DNA of 64,000 bases from Acrocarpospora macrocephala (GCF_009687865.1 NZ_BLAE01000068.1:1-64000); one strand, 5' to 3'. Numbered from the stretch's first letter, positions 1-9,893 are shown. A program made the numbers and translations. The notes: generated by a model not told the origin, from the sequence alone.

Positions 1-3000
1 CGTACCTCTACCTGGATGGTTTCGGTGTAGTGGAGCCAGCCGGCGCAGGCCACTTTGACCAGGGCCCACCAGCGGCCGGGGTGGCGGGCGATGACGGGGA
101 AGCGGACTTCGGTGTCGTCTTCGGCGGGGACGACGGCGCCGGTGTTCCAGGTGGGGAACATGTCGTAGGTCGGCCATGGGCTGATCAGCTGGGTTCGTAC
201 CGAGACGGGGGTGAGGGCCCCGGACCTCAGGCGGACGATGATTTCGGATTCTTCGCCGGATTTCAGGGAGAGGGAGCCGGTTGTGGTGACGTCGAGGCCG
301 ATGGGGTGGCGGCCGCCGATGTGGACGCGGGTGACGTCCTCGTATTCCTGGTCGCCGAAGGATGTGCGGGCGCGGAGCCAGTAGAGGCCGTCGCGGACGC
401 TCGGGGGCAGGGCGAAGCGGATGGGGACGGTGGCGTGGCCGCCGGGTGGGAGCACGTACGGGCGGATCGCGGGTTCGACCAGCCAGCCGCTGGGGGCGTG
501 CAGGGTCACGAGGCCTTCGGCGGTGTCCTCGGTGAGGGAGGAGGCGATGGAGAGGGTGAGCTCGCCGGGTCCGTCGAGGTCGGCGGCGGACAGGTGGACG
601 GCGATCGGCAGGTTTCCGGTGGGGGCGGGGCCGGTGTTGTCGAGCCAGTAGCGCGTGAAGACCGGCTGGTGGGGTTCGGCCGCGGGCAGCGGTGGCGCGG
701 TGGGGTTCACGCCGGCGACGAGGGTCACGATCTCCATGCCGGTCAGGACCTCGGGGGCGGGGCCGGTGACGTTCTCCAGCAGGTCGGCGCGCTGCCAGCC
801 GCCGAGCACGGAGGTGACCCTCGCGGACGCGTCGCGCCCGTGGGCTTCGTAGAGCCGCAGGGTGATGCCCGCGACCCGGTCCGGCGTACGCCCGGAGGCG
901 ATGGGGTTGCCGGTCGCCTTCATCGCGGCGAGCACGACCCCGGGTTCGGTGGCCAGGAACGACCGCGACCGGGTGGGTCCCGCCGGACCGGCGACGAGCG
1001 GGAGCAGCGGGTGGTTGACGTCGTGTCCGTGCCGGACCAGGCCGGCCTCCCGCCAGTCGCCGGGCGCGGCGACGAGCGCGCATTCGAAGGTGTGGGTCCA
1101 GTGCTGCAACTGGAAGTTCGCCCCGTCGGGAGTGGTACGGCGCGGCGGGTCGATCCACACCCCCGATGGCCAGCCGGTGCACGACCGCATCAGCGACACA
1201 TGCATCGTCCCTTCCGAATCCACCGCGAACCCGGGGATACCCCGATTTATCAGGCCAACGGTGTAATCGTCGAAGGGTTCTTCTGACGGCACCTCGACGA
1301 CCGCGTCCGCCAGGTCCTCGATGAGGGCGTCGACCTCCTCGGGCCCGGACACGACCAGGACCGGGAGAGCGCGCGGATCCGACAGGTCGGCGCTGGGAAC
1401 CCAGACCTTGTCGAGAGGCTCATGGGCGGGAATCCATTGGCGCGTAACCCCGCCAGGGAGAAGGGCCGCCGTGAGGAGGGCATCTTCGGCGGCATGGATC
1501 GACTGCCCTTCGGCCGACGGCGTCTGTTCTTCGCGTGACGGATAGAGGGTGGCGATGAAGGGATTGGTCTCGGGGGTGCCGATCGCGATGCGTACGTCGG
1601 GGAGGTTGGAGTCGACGGCGAGGTTGCCGTAGCGGGGGCCCGCACCGGTTGAGCAGGTGGAGGTGACACCTTGGCGGGCCAGGGCGGTGGAGAGGGCGCG
1701 GAGCTGGCCGGCGGGGGTGTCGGCGGCGGCGATGATCTCGGCGACGCCGATGGCGTGGAAGCCGATCCGGCAGGTGGTGGAGAGGGCGAACCAGTGGTTG
1801 GCGGGGTTGTCGAGGGTCCACGGGTGGTCGGCGGAGTCGGTGTCGATGAGGGCGAAGCCCCGGCCGACGACGGCGTCGGCGACCTCGCTGACGGGGAGCG
1901 CGCCGGGGATGTGGATCGGCCAGCGGAGCCGTACCAGCTGGTCGGAGCCCTCGAAGTCGGCGTGGGTGACCAGGTCGACGCGGGGCAGGCCGTCCCAGAG
2001 GGTGATCTCCTGCCGGTAGGTCAGCGGGCCGACGCGGCCGCGTACGAGAAGGCGGCGGCCGATCGCGCATTCGGCCACGGTGACCTCGGCGGTGGTGTCG
2101 GCGGAGCCGGTCGCGGTGCCCTTGGGGACCAGGTGCCAGGGGCCTTCGTGGAACGTGGGGTGGGCCGGGTACTCGTCGTACACGACGAGCTCGTTGCCGA
2201 CGCGGCCGGGGCGCAGGAGTTCGCGCCCGGCGACGCGCAGGCTGGAGACGCAGCCGCCGCGCCGGGGGTCGGCCACGATGGTGTGGGTGGCGTTGGCGAT
2301 CCGGTCGCCGTCGCGTTCGGTCCAGCCGGTGAAGGAGCCTGGAGCGAAGGAGAACGTGCGGTAGCCGAGGCTGGGCACGTCCTCGGCGAGGAAGACGACG
2401 TCCACGGCGCGCAGGCTGCCGTCGTCGTGGTAGTCGGGGTTCTCCAGCAGGACGTCTCCGGCGATGCCGTACCAGCCGGGTGGGAGGGTGAGGCGGGCGC
2501 GGACCACGTCGGTGCGCGGCCAGGAGGACGGGTTCCAGACGACGACGCCGTCCAGGTCGGCGCTGAGCGCGGTCAGGGAGCGGGCGAGGATGTCGCGGCC
2601 GAGGTCGTGGGCTTCGCGCCAGCCGGTGAGCAGGTCCAGGTAGACCTGGTCGGACTCGGATCCGGTGATCGCGTCGTGGTGCGCGCCGTAGACCAGCTGG
2701 CGCCAGGCTTTGTCGAGTTCCGCGTACGGGTAGGGGGCGCCCTCGCTCACGGCGGCGAGGGTGGCGAACTTCTCGGCGTCCACGAGCTGGGCCTCGGCGT
2801 GCCGCTGCGCCTGTTTGGTGTCGATGAACGACACGTCCTTGCCGGTGTAGATGGGGTTCATGTCGCGGGTCTGCGGGGTGAAATGGTCGAGCTCGCTCCG
2901 TACGGCCGTGAAGAACTCTTTGGGGAGGCCGCAGACGACGCGTGGGGAGACGTAGCGGGCGTTCCAGTCCCGCTGGATGTCCATGATCCAGCGGTTGGGC

Positions 3001-4016
3001 GGGGTGTAGTCGGTGCCGACGGGCAGCAGCACGTTCCGGGTGGCGGCGACCGTTTTGAGCTTCAGGAACAGCCGGTAGACCTCGGCCTCGGCCAGCTCCA
3101 GGGAGGCGGCCGAGTCCATCCACCAGCCCGCGCTGTAGTGGCCGGGCATGTAGTGCGTCAGCACGCCCCGGCCGGACGGCGACAGCCACTCGAACTCGGC
3201 GGGGAACTGCATCCTGGCCGGATCGCCGCCGCCGAGCATCGGCCCCCACTGGTGGAACGGCCCGCGCGCCCACGAGCTCGACGTCAGCCCGGCGTCCGCG
3301 GCGAGCCCGGGAAACTGCGGATCATGCCCGAACGCGTCCAGCTGCCAGGCCGTCCTGGGATCCCCGCCGAGCACGTCCCGCTGGAACCCGGCCCCGTGCA
3401 CGAGGTTGCGGATCGTCGACTCGGCGCTGGTCAGGTTGGTGTTGGGCTCGTTGTACGTGCCCCCCATGATCTCGACGCGGCCGTCCTGGATGAGCTGCCG
3501 CAGGTAGGCCCGATGTTCAGGATGCGCGTCCCAGAACGGCTTGAGATAGTCCACCTCGGCCAGCACGAACTTGTAGTCAGGCTCGCGCCTCGCGGTCGCC
3601 AGATGCAGCTTCACCAGCTCGAACCCCGCGTGCTGGAACCCCGACCGGTGAGCCTGCGCGGCCTCCCCCGCGTGATCCCAGGTCGCCGTGTACGCCGCCT
3701 GGGTGTTCCACCAAACCGGGTCATAGTGGAAATGCGACACCATCCACACCGTCCACCCCGGCTCCGCGACCACCAGCTCCCCGGCCGCCTCCGCGTCCCC
3801 GGCGGTGACCACGATCGGCACCCGCGCCCCCACTGGATGCTCGGCACCGACCGCCACCTCGACGGTCTCCCCCTGGTCGGTACGGCTTTCGCCCGCCACC
3901 CCCACTCCCGCCACCCGCACGGGCACCCCGGGCACGGCGTCCGCCAGCGTGATCCGCACGATCTGCCGCGGGCCCTCGGTGAACAGCTCGGTGGACTCCA
4001 CCTCGACGATGCGCAT
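1..4016 (-). CDS. Alpha-mannosidase, GH38 family (3' end beyond the window)
   Basis: Retaining exo-mannosidase that removes alpha-linked mannose. The frame is open from the ATG at 4016 to base 1 without a stop, about 1,338 codons, so the C-terminus is missing. An N-terminal extension of about 90 residues precedes the catalytic domain, which opens with HFHYDPVWW (about residues 95-103, zinc-site His and Asp). The signature WQLDAFGHDP, whose first Asp is the expected nucleophile, follows near residue 229. A long beta-rich C-terminal half follows. No signal peptide is visible, so a cytoplasmic enzyme is likely. It is divergent from the secreted GH3 gene across 119 bp. The family call is firm; the exact linkage specificity is not. 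Confidence 0.9.
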   Translation of the reverse strand, partial: MRIVEVESTELFTEGPRQIVRITLADAVPGVPVRVAGVGVAGESRTDQGETVEVAVGAEHPVGARVPIVVTAGDAEAAGELVVAEPGWTVWMVSHFHYDPVWWNTQAAYTATWDHAGEAAQAHRSGFQHAGFELVKLHLATARREPDYKFVLAEVDYLKPFWDAHPEHRAYLRQLIQDGRVEIMGGTYNEPNTNLTSAESTIRNLVHGAGFQRDVLGGDPRTAWQLDAFGHDPQFPGLAADAGLTSSSWARGPFHQWGPMLGGGDPARMQFPAEFEWLSPSGRGVLTHYMPGHYSAGWWMDSAASLELAEAEVYRLFLKLKTVAATRNVLLPVGTDYTPPNRWIMDIQRDWNARYVSPRVVCGLPKEFFTAVRSELDHFTPQTRDMNPIYTGKDVSFIDTKQAQRHAEAQLVDAEKFATLAAVSEGAPYPYAELDKAWRQLVYGAHHDAITGSESDQVYLDLLTGWREAHDLGRDILARSLTALSADLDGVVVWNPSSWPRTDVVRARLTLPPGWYGIAGDVLLENPDYHDDGSLRAVDVVFLAEDVPSLGYRTFSFAPGSFTGWTERDGDRIANATHTIVADPRRGGCVSSLRVAGRELLRPGRVGNELVVYDEYPAHPTFHEGPWHLVPKGTATGSADTTAEVTVAECAIGRRLLVRGRVGPLTYRQEITLWDGLPRVDLVTHADFEGSDQLVRLRWPIHIPGALPVSEVADAVVGRGFALIDTDSADHPWTLDNPANHWFALSTTCRIGFHAIGVAEIIAAADTPAGQLRALSTALARQGVTSTCSTGAGPRYGNLAVDSNLPDVRIAIGTPETNPFIATLYPSREEQTPSAEGQSIHAAEDALLTAALLPGGVTRQWIPAHEPLDKVWVPSADLSDPRALPVLVVSGPEEVDALIEDLADAVVEVPSEEPFDDYTVGLINRGIPGFAVDSEGTMHVSLMRSCTGWPSGVWIDPPRRTTPDGANFQLQHWTHTFECALVAAPGDWREAGLVRHGHDVNHPLLPLVAGPAGPTRSRSFLATEPGVVLAAMKATGNPIASGRTPDRVAGITLRLYEAHGRDASARVTSVLGGWQRADLLENVTGPAPEVLTGMEIVTLVAGVNPTAPPLPAAEPHQPVFTRYWLDNTGPAPTGNLPIAVHLSAADLDGPGELTLSIASSLTEDTAEGLVTLHAPSGWLVEPAIRPYVLPPGGHATVPIRFALPPSVRDGLYWLRARTSFGDQEYEDVTRVHIGGRHPIGLDVTTTGSLSLKSGEESEIIVRLRSGALTPVSVRTQLISPWPTYDMFPTWNTGAVVPAEDDTEVRFPVIARHPGRWWALVKVACAGWLHYTETIQVEV

Positions 4017-4036
4017 TCCCCGATCATGCCGTGAAA

Positions 4037-4049
4037 CTTTCCGGGAAAG
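4037..4049. promoter_or_regulatory. Candidate operator between the GH38 and GH3 genes
   Basis: CTTTCC-G-GGAAAG is a perfect 6-bp inverted repeat with a single central base. It sits in the 119-bp divergent promoter region, 21 bp upstream of the mannosidase start. A sugar-responsive repressor site is inferred from position only. Confidence 0.4.
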
Positions 4050-4135
4050 GAGCAGGTCACCGCGAGTGCAACGCGCCCTTCATTGACCCTTAACTACCGC
4101 GTTCGTACGGTCCTCGGGATATCTAGGGAGGATCC

Positions 4136-6400
4136 ATGACATTCCGCCTCGCACGGCTGACTTTGGTCAGCGTGCTCCTGGGTTCGGCGTTGACCGTCGT
4201 GCCCAGCCGGGTGGCGACGGCGGCGGCGCTGCCGTACCAGGACCCGAGCCTGCCCGTCGCGACCCGGGTGAACGACCTGCTGTCCCGGATGACGCTGGAC
4301 GACAAGGCCGGGCAGATGACCCAGGCCGACCGCGCCGCGATCAACCCGGTGTCGGACGTGCTGACCTACCGGCTGGGATCGATCCTCTCGGGCGGCGGCT
4401 CCGCCCCGACGCCGAACAACGCCACGTCCTGGGCGGACATGTACGACAACTTCCAGCGGCAGGCCCTGGGCACGCCGCTGGCCATTCCGATGATCTACGG
4501 GATCGACGCGGTGCACGGCCACAACAACGTGGTCGGCGCGACGATCTTCCCGCACAACATCGGCCTGGGCGCGACCCGGGACGCCGACCTGGTCCAGCGG
4601 ATCGGCCAGGCGACCGCCGAGGAGGTGGCGGGAACCGGCATCGACTGGACGTTCGCGCCCTGCCTGTGCGTGGCGCGCGACGATCGCTGGGGGCGGACGT
4701 ACGAGTCCTACGGTGAGGAACCCGCGCTCGTCAGCCCGATGACCTCGATCATCACCGGCCTGCAGGGCAACGGGATCCTGGCCACCGCCAAGCACTACGT
4801 CGGCGACGGCGGCACCACCGGCGGCGACGACCAGGGCAACACCCAGATCAGCGAGGCCGAGCTCCGCGCGATCCACCTGCCTCCGTTCCAGGCCGCCGTG
4901 CAGCGCGGGGTCGGCTCGGTGATGGTGTCCTACAGCAGCTGGAACGGCTCCAAGCTGCACGGGCACCGTTACCTGCTCACCGACGTGCTCAAGGGCGAGC
5001 TGGGCTTCACCGGGTTCATCGTCTCGGACTGGGCGGGCATCGACCAGATCGAGGGCGGCGTCGGGTTCACGGCCTCCGAGGTCACCACGGCGATCAACGC
5101 GGGCATCGACATGGTGATGGTCCCGACCGATTACCGCCGTTTCATCACGCTGCTCAAGCAGGAGGTCACGGCGGGACGGATCCCCATGTCCCGGATCGAC
5201 GACGCCAACCGCCGCATCCTCACCAAGAAGTTCGAGTACGGCCTGTTCGACCGTCCCCTGACCGACCGCAGCCTCACGGGCACCGTGGGCAACGCGGCGC
5301 ATCGGACCCTGGGGCGGGAAGCGGTGCGCAAGTCCCAGGTTCTGCTGAAAAATCAGGGCAATGTCCTGCCGCTGGCCAAGACCGGCGGGAAGATCTTCGT
5401 CGCTGGGAAGAGCGCTGACAACATCGGCAACCAGAGCGGCGGCTGGACGATCTCCTGGCAGGGCTCGTCCGGGAACACGACGCCGGGGACCACGATCTTG
5501 CAGGGCATTCGTGACGCGGTCGGATCCGGGACCCAGGTGACGTACAACCAGACCGGGACGGGTATCGACTCGACCTTCCGGGCGGCCATCGCCGTCGTCG
5601 GCGAGACTCCGTACGCGGAGGGCAACGGTGACAGGACCGGCGCGATGGGCTTGGACAGCACCGATCTGACGACGTTGCAACGCCTCCAGGCCTCCGGCGT
5701 CCCGGTGATCGTGGTGCTGGTCTCGGGACGGCCGATGGACATCGCCGCGCAGATCGCGAACTGGCGGGCGCTGGTCGCGGCCTGGCTTCCCGGCACCGAA
5801 GGCCGCGGGGTGGCCGACGTCCTGTTCGGCGACTACGCCCCTACCGGCAAACTCCCCATGACGTGGATGAACTCTGCCAGCCAGCAACCAATCAACGCGG
5901 GCGACGGCAAGACCCCACTCTTCCCCCAGGGCTACGGCCTGACCTACGGCGGCCCCTCCCCTTCGCCTTCCCCGTCCCCCTCACCATCTCCCTCCCCGTC
6001 GCCCTCACCCTCACCTTCGCCCTCGCCCTCGCCCTCGCCGTCACCTTCGCCCAGCCCGTCGCCTTCTCCTTCGCCGACCACCGGGTGCACGGTCGCATAC
6101 CGCCCCAACTCCTGGAATACCGGCTTCACCGCAGAAGTGACCATCACCAACAGATCCACCACCACCATCACCGGCTGGACCCTGGGCTGGACCTTCTCCG
6201 GCAACCAGCAGATCTCCAACGCCTGGAACGCCACCGTCACCCAGTCCGGCCAGCAGGTCACCGCCCGCAACGTCGACCACAACCGCACCCTCAACGCCAA
6301 CGGCGGCACCGCCGCCTTCGGCTTCCAGGCAAGCTACTCCGGCACCAACGCCAACCCAGCCACCTTCACCCTCAACGGCACCACCTGCACGACCGCCTGA
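4136..6400 (+). CDS. Secreted GH3 beta-glucosidase-type glycosidase with C-terminal CBM2
   Basis: Extracellular exo-acting enzyme on beta-glucans. A signal peptide covers residues 1-30 (basic start, hydrophobic core, ATAA cleavage region). The GH3 N-domain includes KHYVGDGG around K219/H220 and the nucleophile motif SDW with Asp298. The GH3 C-domain follows to about 600. Next come a long Pro-Ser linker (about 606-646) and a CBM2 of about 100 residues with paired cysteines and conserved tryptophans, which should bind cellulose or chitin. AGGGAGG at 4125-4131 sits four bases before the ATG. A strong hairpin follows the stop. Resembles plant and actinomycete glucan glucohydrolases; the precise substrate is inferred. 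Confidence 0.93.
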   Translation: MTFRLARLTLVSVLLGSALTVVPSRVATAAALPYQDPSLPVATRVNDLLSRMTLDDKAGQMTQADRAAINPVSDVLTYRLGSILSGGGSAPTPNNATSWADMYDNFQRQALGTPLAIPMIYGIDAVHGHNNVVGATIFPHNIGLGATRDADLVQRIGQATAEEVAGTGIDWTFAPCLCVARDDRWGRTYESYGEEPALVSPMTSIITGLQGNGILATAKHYVGDGGTTGGDDQGNTQISEAELRAIHLPPFQAAVQRGVGSVMVSYSSWNGSKLHGHRYLLTDVLKGELGFTGFIVSDWAGIDQIEGGVGFTASEVTTAINAGIDMVMVPTDYRRFITLLKQEVTAGRIPMSRIDDANRRILTKKFEYGLFDRPLTDRSLTGTVGNAAHRTLGREAVRKSQVLLKNQGNVLPLAKTGGKIFVAGKSADNIGNQSGGWTISWQGSSGNTTPGTTILQGIRDAVGSGTQVTYNQTGTGIDSTFRAAIAVVGETPYAEGNGDRTGAMGLDSTDLTTLQRLQASGVPVIVVLVSGRPMDIAAQIANWRALVAAWLPGTEGRGVADVLFGDYAPTGKLPMTWMNSASQQPINAGDGKTPLFPQGYGLTYGGPSPSPSPSPSPSPSPSPSPSPSPSPSPSPSPSPSPSPSPSPTTGCTVAYRPNSWNTGFTAEVTITNRSTTTITGWTLGWTFSGNQQISNAWNATVTQSGQQVTARNVDHNRTLNANGGTAAFGFQASYSGTNANPATFTLNGTTCTTA

Positions 6401-6407
6401 CCGGATC

Positions 6408-6438
6408 GGGCCCTCGGCGCGAATCCCGCCGAGGGCCC
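6408..6438 (+). terminator. Terminator hairpin after the GH3 gene
   Basis: A perfect 12-bp stem, GGGCCCTCGGCG paired with its complement, encloses a 7-nt loop and starts 8 bases after the GH3 stop. There is no T-run, as is common in high-GC genomes. It could act on both strands because the relic on the other strand ends here too. Confidence 0.75.
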
Positions 6439-6439
6439 C

Positions 6440-6665
6440 TTAACGTGATCGCTCGACACGAGCTTCATCCCACACCGGCTCGTCGCTCTCGTAGACGGTC
6501 CCATCAGCGCCGAAGACGAGAAACCGATCGAAGTCCGCGGCGAACCAGCGATCGTGAGCTGTCGGCTAGGACGGTGCCGCGAAGGACGCCAAGCCCTCTC
6601 GGCGCTGGCCAGATCGAGGTTGTCGGTCGGCTCGGCGAGCAGCAAAGGGTCGCACGGGAGTGAGC
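6440..6665 (-). pseudogene. C-terminal relic of an ABC-F type ATPase
   Basis: Read on the minus strand, one frame gives LLLAEPTDNLDLAS, a decayed form of the ABC Walker B/D-loop (usual LLLLDEPTNNLDLAS). After frame changes another frame gives HDRWFAADFDRFLVFGADG and a tail ending at TAA 6440-6442. Both pieces are in the order expected for ABC-F proteins (translation factors and antibiotic-resistance ATPases). At least two small indels separate them, and everything upstream of Walker B is absent. It is not functional as read. Nothing else is recognisable in the next 150 bases up to the oxygenase gene. Confidence 0.75.
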
Positions 6666-6812
6666 CATTCCGCGTAACCGGCTGATTACTTGAGGTGTGG
6701 GTGTCCCGAGGGCCGGTGACGGGCTGGAGGTGGGTTCCCCCGAACGATCCCGGGGATCACTGTATGAAGTCGCGCAGTTCGCCTTGAGCATTCGGCGGGA
6801 GTGCGAATGGTT

Positions 6813-8311
6813 TTACAGGGAGCGGAGGTAGTCGGCGACCGCTGATGCGTCGTCCGCGTCGGCGATCAGGCCGATGTAGCCGTCCGGGCGGATGATGATC
6901 TGGGCGTCCTGGCCGTATGCGTGTGCCACGTGCCCGGCGTAGTCGATGAGGCCGCCTGGTCCGATCAGGTAGGGCTTGACGATGTCGGTCTTGAGGTCGT
7001 TGAGTGCTGCGGCGCAGCGTTCGCCGAGGCCGAGCAGGGTGAAATGGGGTCCGCGGAAGAGGTCGAACAGGCGTTTCGGTGTTCCGGTGAACGGGTCGCG
7101 GCAGGGGGCGTCTGGTGCCCGGTCGCCTGGTTGCGGTCCGCTGGATCGGCTCGCGGCGTTGCGGGACAGCCGGCTCCATGGGTATCCGAGCTGAAGTTGG
7201 GTGAGTTCGCGCGAGGCCGCGGCGTCCACGCCGCCGCCGGACTCCTTGATCGCGGCGAGGACGGCGTCGAGCACTTCCGAGGTGATGTCGAGCGTCCAGC
7301 TCGCGATCGGCAGCCGTTCCTCGTCGTAGGTGTCGAGCAGCCCCGGCGTGGCTTTGCCGCCCAGCACGAGGCCGAGTTTCCAGCCGAGGTTGTAGGCGTC
7401 CTGGATGCCGCTGTTCATGCCGAGGCCGCCGGCGATGGGATGCACGTGCGCGGCGTCTCCGGCGAGGAAAACCCGGTCCACGCGGAGCCGGTCGACCATC
7501 CGGACGTTGACGCGGTAGGTCGAGCTCCAGGTCAGATTGCGTAGTCGCACACCGGGGATTCCGGCGAGGTGGTCGAAGGTCCGCTGGAAGGTTTCCAGCG
7601 TCGGCTCCAGCGGGTTCCGTCCGGGCCGAGCTCGTGCGATGCCTGGACCTGGAAGGCGTCGGTGCCCGGCAGCGGGCAGAGCATGATCGCGCCGCCGCCG
7701 GCGAACCACTGGTGCCAGGCGTCGCGGCCGAGTCCCTCGACCTCGACGTCGCCGACCGCCATGAGCTGGATGTCCGGCGTCTGGCCGTGCAAACGCAGAC
7801 CGAGTGCCTTGCGTACGGTGCTGCGGCCACCGTCGCAGCCGACCAGGTACCGCGCCCGGATCCGCGTTTCTCCCACAGTCGCGGTCACACCGTCGGCGTC
7901 CTGGCTGATCACCCGCAGCTCGGCGCCGAGTTCGACGGCGACGCCGAAATCGGCGAGCCGCTCGCGCAGCGTTCGCTCCACCCGCCACTGCGGGATCATC
8001 AGACCGGTTGGGTAGGGCATGTCCGGCGTCGCCACCCGGTCGGCCTCCGGGTCGATCTCGGCGACGACTTCCGCGCCTCGATATTTGCGATGCGGCAGGT
8101 GCGTGATCCCGAACGTCAGCAGCCGGTCGACCACGCCGAGGTCGTCGAGCACCTCCAGGCTGCGCTGGCTCAGCCCCTTACCGCGCGAACCGTGGGGGAA
8201 CTCGGGCGCTCGATCGACGATGCGTACCGCGACGCCACGGCGGGCCAGGTCGCACGCGAGCGTGAGGCCGGTCGGGCCGGCGCCCACCACAAGAACATCG
8301 GTCTGCGTCAT
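6813..8311 (-). pseudogene. FAD-dependent aromatic monooxygenase, disrupted by a frameshift
   Basis: Homologue of the PheA/TfdB-like FAD hydroxylases that act on phenols and polyketides. The N-terminal half starts at 8311 with VLVVGAGPTGLTLACDLARR (Rossmann FAD site) and includes the DG motif GCDGGRS. Near 7612-7614 the frame changes. The downstream frame then continues the same protein with the FAD motif GDAAHVHPIAGGLGMNSGIQ and a complete thioredoxin-like tail ending at 6813. One C missing from a short C-run explains the shift, so this is either a recent pseudogene or a sequencing error. If repaired it would encode about 500 residues, normal for the family. It is divergent from the TetR gene. 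An alternative ATG lies at 8320. Confidence 0.85.
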
Positions 8312-8345
8312 AGCGAGCATCAAATCGTTACTCGGTTAAAAACGC

Positions 8346-8371
8346 AACCTGGTAATAGATGTTACCCTGTT
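8346..8371. promoter_or_regulatory. Palindromic operator between the monooxygenase and tetR genes
   Basis: AAC-N2-GGTAA-N6-TTACC-N2-GTT is a 26-bp palindrome whose named arms match perfectly. It fills most of the 63-bp space between the two divergent starts. Its size and symmetry suit a TetR dimer pair, so autoregulation and repression of the oxygenase are inferred. Confidence 0.7.
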
Positions 8372-8374
8372 CAT

Positions 8375-9034
8375 GTGGTTGAACCGACTGGACTGCGGGC
8401 CCGCAAGAAGGCGCGGACCCGCGACGCCATCGCCGACGCGGCGATCTCGCTGTTTCTCGCCCACGGCTTCGACCGAGTCTCGGTCGCCGACATCGCCGCG
8501 GCCGCCGAGGTTTCCAAGCCGACCCTCTTCCGGTACTTCACCGCGAAAGAGGATCTGCTCTTGCACCGGTTCGCCGATCACCAGGGTGAGGCCGCACGGG
8601 TGGTGCGCGACCGCCAGCCCGGAATCTCGTCGCTGACCGCACTGCACCGGCACTTCCGGTCCGGCCTCGACCGCCGCGACCCCGTCACGGGACTCAACGA
8701 CCATCCCGTGGTTCTGACTTTCCACCGCATGGTGTTCACCACGCCAAGCCTGGCCGCACGGGTCAGCCAGTACATGCTCGACGACGAGGAGGCCCTGGCC
8801 GCCGCCCTCGGCGGTGACATCACGGCACGACTCCAGGCGGCACAAGTGATCGCCGTCCAACGGGTGCTCGCCCGGACCAACTGGCAAAGACTCGTGGCAG
8901 GGCAAACCGCCGACGAGGTGTATCCCGAGGCCGTCGCGGACGCCGACCGGGCATTCGCGCTACTCCAGACCGGAACCCGCGACGCCACCGACGCCGGTTC
9001 GCGGGAAATCCCCCCACGAGCCAGCACACGCTGA
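8375..9034 (+). CDS. TetR-family transcriptional regulator
   Basis: A 219-residue one-component repressor. The N-terminal helix-turn-helix runs from ARKKARTRDAIADAAISLF to VSKPTLFRYFTAKEDLL (about residues 8-55), the classic TetR_N pattern. The remainder is a helical ligand-binding domain. The GTG at 8375 is chosen because it gives the usual short N-terminus and begins right after the palindrome; there is no clear ribosome site, so the message may be leaderless. Its likely target is the divergent FAD monooxygenase, and its ligand would be that enzyme's aromatic substrate (inference). Confidence 0.9.
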   Translation: MVEPTGLRARKKARTRDAIADAAISLFLAHGFDRVSVADIAAAAEVSKPTLFRYFTAKEDLLLHRFADHQGEAARVVRDRQPGISSLTALHRHFRSGLDRRDPVTGLNDHPVVLTFHRMVFTTPSLAARVSQYMLDDEEALAAALGGDITARLQAAQVIAVQRVLARTNWQRLVAGQTADEVYPEAVADADRAFALLQTGTRDATDAGSREIPPRASTR

Positions 9035-9217
9035 GCTTCCGCACGACCAGGCGGACGGGCCTGGCTGTCGGTTGATGGCCAAGACCTGGGAACAGGTGTT
9101 TGAGGCGGTGAGTCAACGCTGGTGAACTACGGCGGCGTGAACGGCAGGCGCACGCGGGCCTCGCGACGTCGCCCTGAGGCCGAGTCCGGCCAGCTGGAGT
9201 CCCTTAGCTGAGCTGGG

Positions 9218-9628
9218 TCATGGGCGCATGCGCATCAGGACCTCGGCGACCGGGACGACCGGTTCGCCCAGGTCGAACTTGCTGAACAGGTGGATGTTGT
9301 CGCCGGTGTCGAGTTCGAGGAGTTGCATGCGGGTGCCGTACCGGGCGCGGGAGTCGACGCGGATGCGTTCGATCTGGGGCCAGGGAATGTGGTGGCGGCC
9401 GGAGAAGCCGGTGATGACGGTGACGCCGTGGTGGTCGGCGGCCAGGCGCACCCGGGCCAGGAGATCGCGGACGGCGAGACCGGCGAGACCGAGGGCGGCG
9501 ATCCCGGCCAGGAAGAGGCCGCGCCCGTCGGCGGTGAGGGCCAGGACGGCGAGCAGGACGGCGCCGATGACCTTGAGCACGATGATCGACGGTGCGACGC
9601 GCCATTCGCGCGACGGGAGATCAACCAT
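9218..9628 (-). CDS. Small PH-domain membrane protein
   Basis: 136 residues from the ATG at 9628, preceded by AAGGTGG. Two hydrophobic segments (about residues 12-30 and 36-50) form a hairpin in the membrane. They are followed by a bacterial PH-like beta-rich domain with GVTVITGFSGRHHIPWPQIE, the pattern of the actinobacterial low-molecular-weight PH family. A downstream block of valine and leucine strands ends in VAEVLMRMRP. Function is unknown. It converges on the tetR gene across 183 bp that contain only a weak GGCCTC/GAGGCC inverted repeat. Confidence 0.75.
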   Translation of the reverse strand: MVDLPSREWRVAPSIIVLKVIGAVLLAVLALTADGRGLFLAGIAALGLAGLAVRDLLARVRLAADHHGVTVITGFSGRHHIPWPQIERIRVDSRARYGTRMQLLELDTGDNIHLFSKFDLGEPVVPVAEVLMRMRP

Positions 9629-9752
9629 GGAAGCCACCTTAACCCGCAACCGCCTGACCTTTCGCTTTGAGGTGCGAAGGCGGATATTTGGGGTATAGGG
9701 AATCCCGCGCACGCTGCCCCGCGTGCTTACGATATGCACCGCCGGAGGGTCG

Positions 9753-9893
9753 ATGAGCAGGCAGATCGGCAACGCGTTTCAGACCCCCACGCTCGTCGAG
9801 CTGGAGGCGCGCGTCCGCGGCCTCGAAACCCAGGTCGCCCACCTCACCGAGATGCTGGAGGCGCTCACCGAGGAGGGTCCCATACCCAACTGA
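9753..9893 (+). CDS. 46-residue hypothetical protein with a short coiled coil
   Basis: A complete small gene with a good ribosome site (GGAGGG at 9744-9749) and an ATG three bases later. After a polar N-terminus, residues 14-40 form an amphipathic run of leucines and acidic residues (LVELEARVRGLETQVAHL), which predicts a dimeric coiled coil. It is divergent from the PH-domain gene. No function can be assigned; similar-sized coiled-coil orphans are common in actinomycetes. Confidence 0.6.
   Translation: MSRQIGNAFQTPTLVELEARVRGLETQVAHLTEMLEALTEEGPIPN

Noticed and set aside
1420-3273. 617-codon minus-strand frame inside the mannosidase region
   Set aside because: Arg/Pro-rich shifted frame of the true GH38 coding sequence, which is open across the whole interval.
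1671-4034. 787-codon plus-strand frame over the mannosidase
   Set aside because: Composition is that of an antisense shadow; the minus strand has intact GH38 motifs.
5950-6080. Simple-sequence DNA in the GH3 gene as a separate repeat element
   Set aside because: It encodes the Pro-Ser linker between the catalytic domain and CBM2, in frame throughout.
9081-9131. 16-codon ORF beginning MAKTWEQVF after the tetR gene
   Set aside because: Too short to judge and without a ribosome site.
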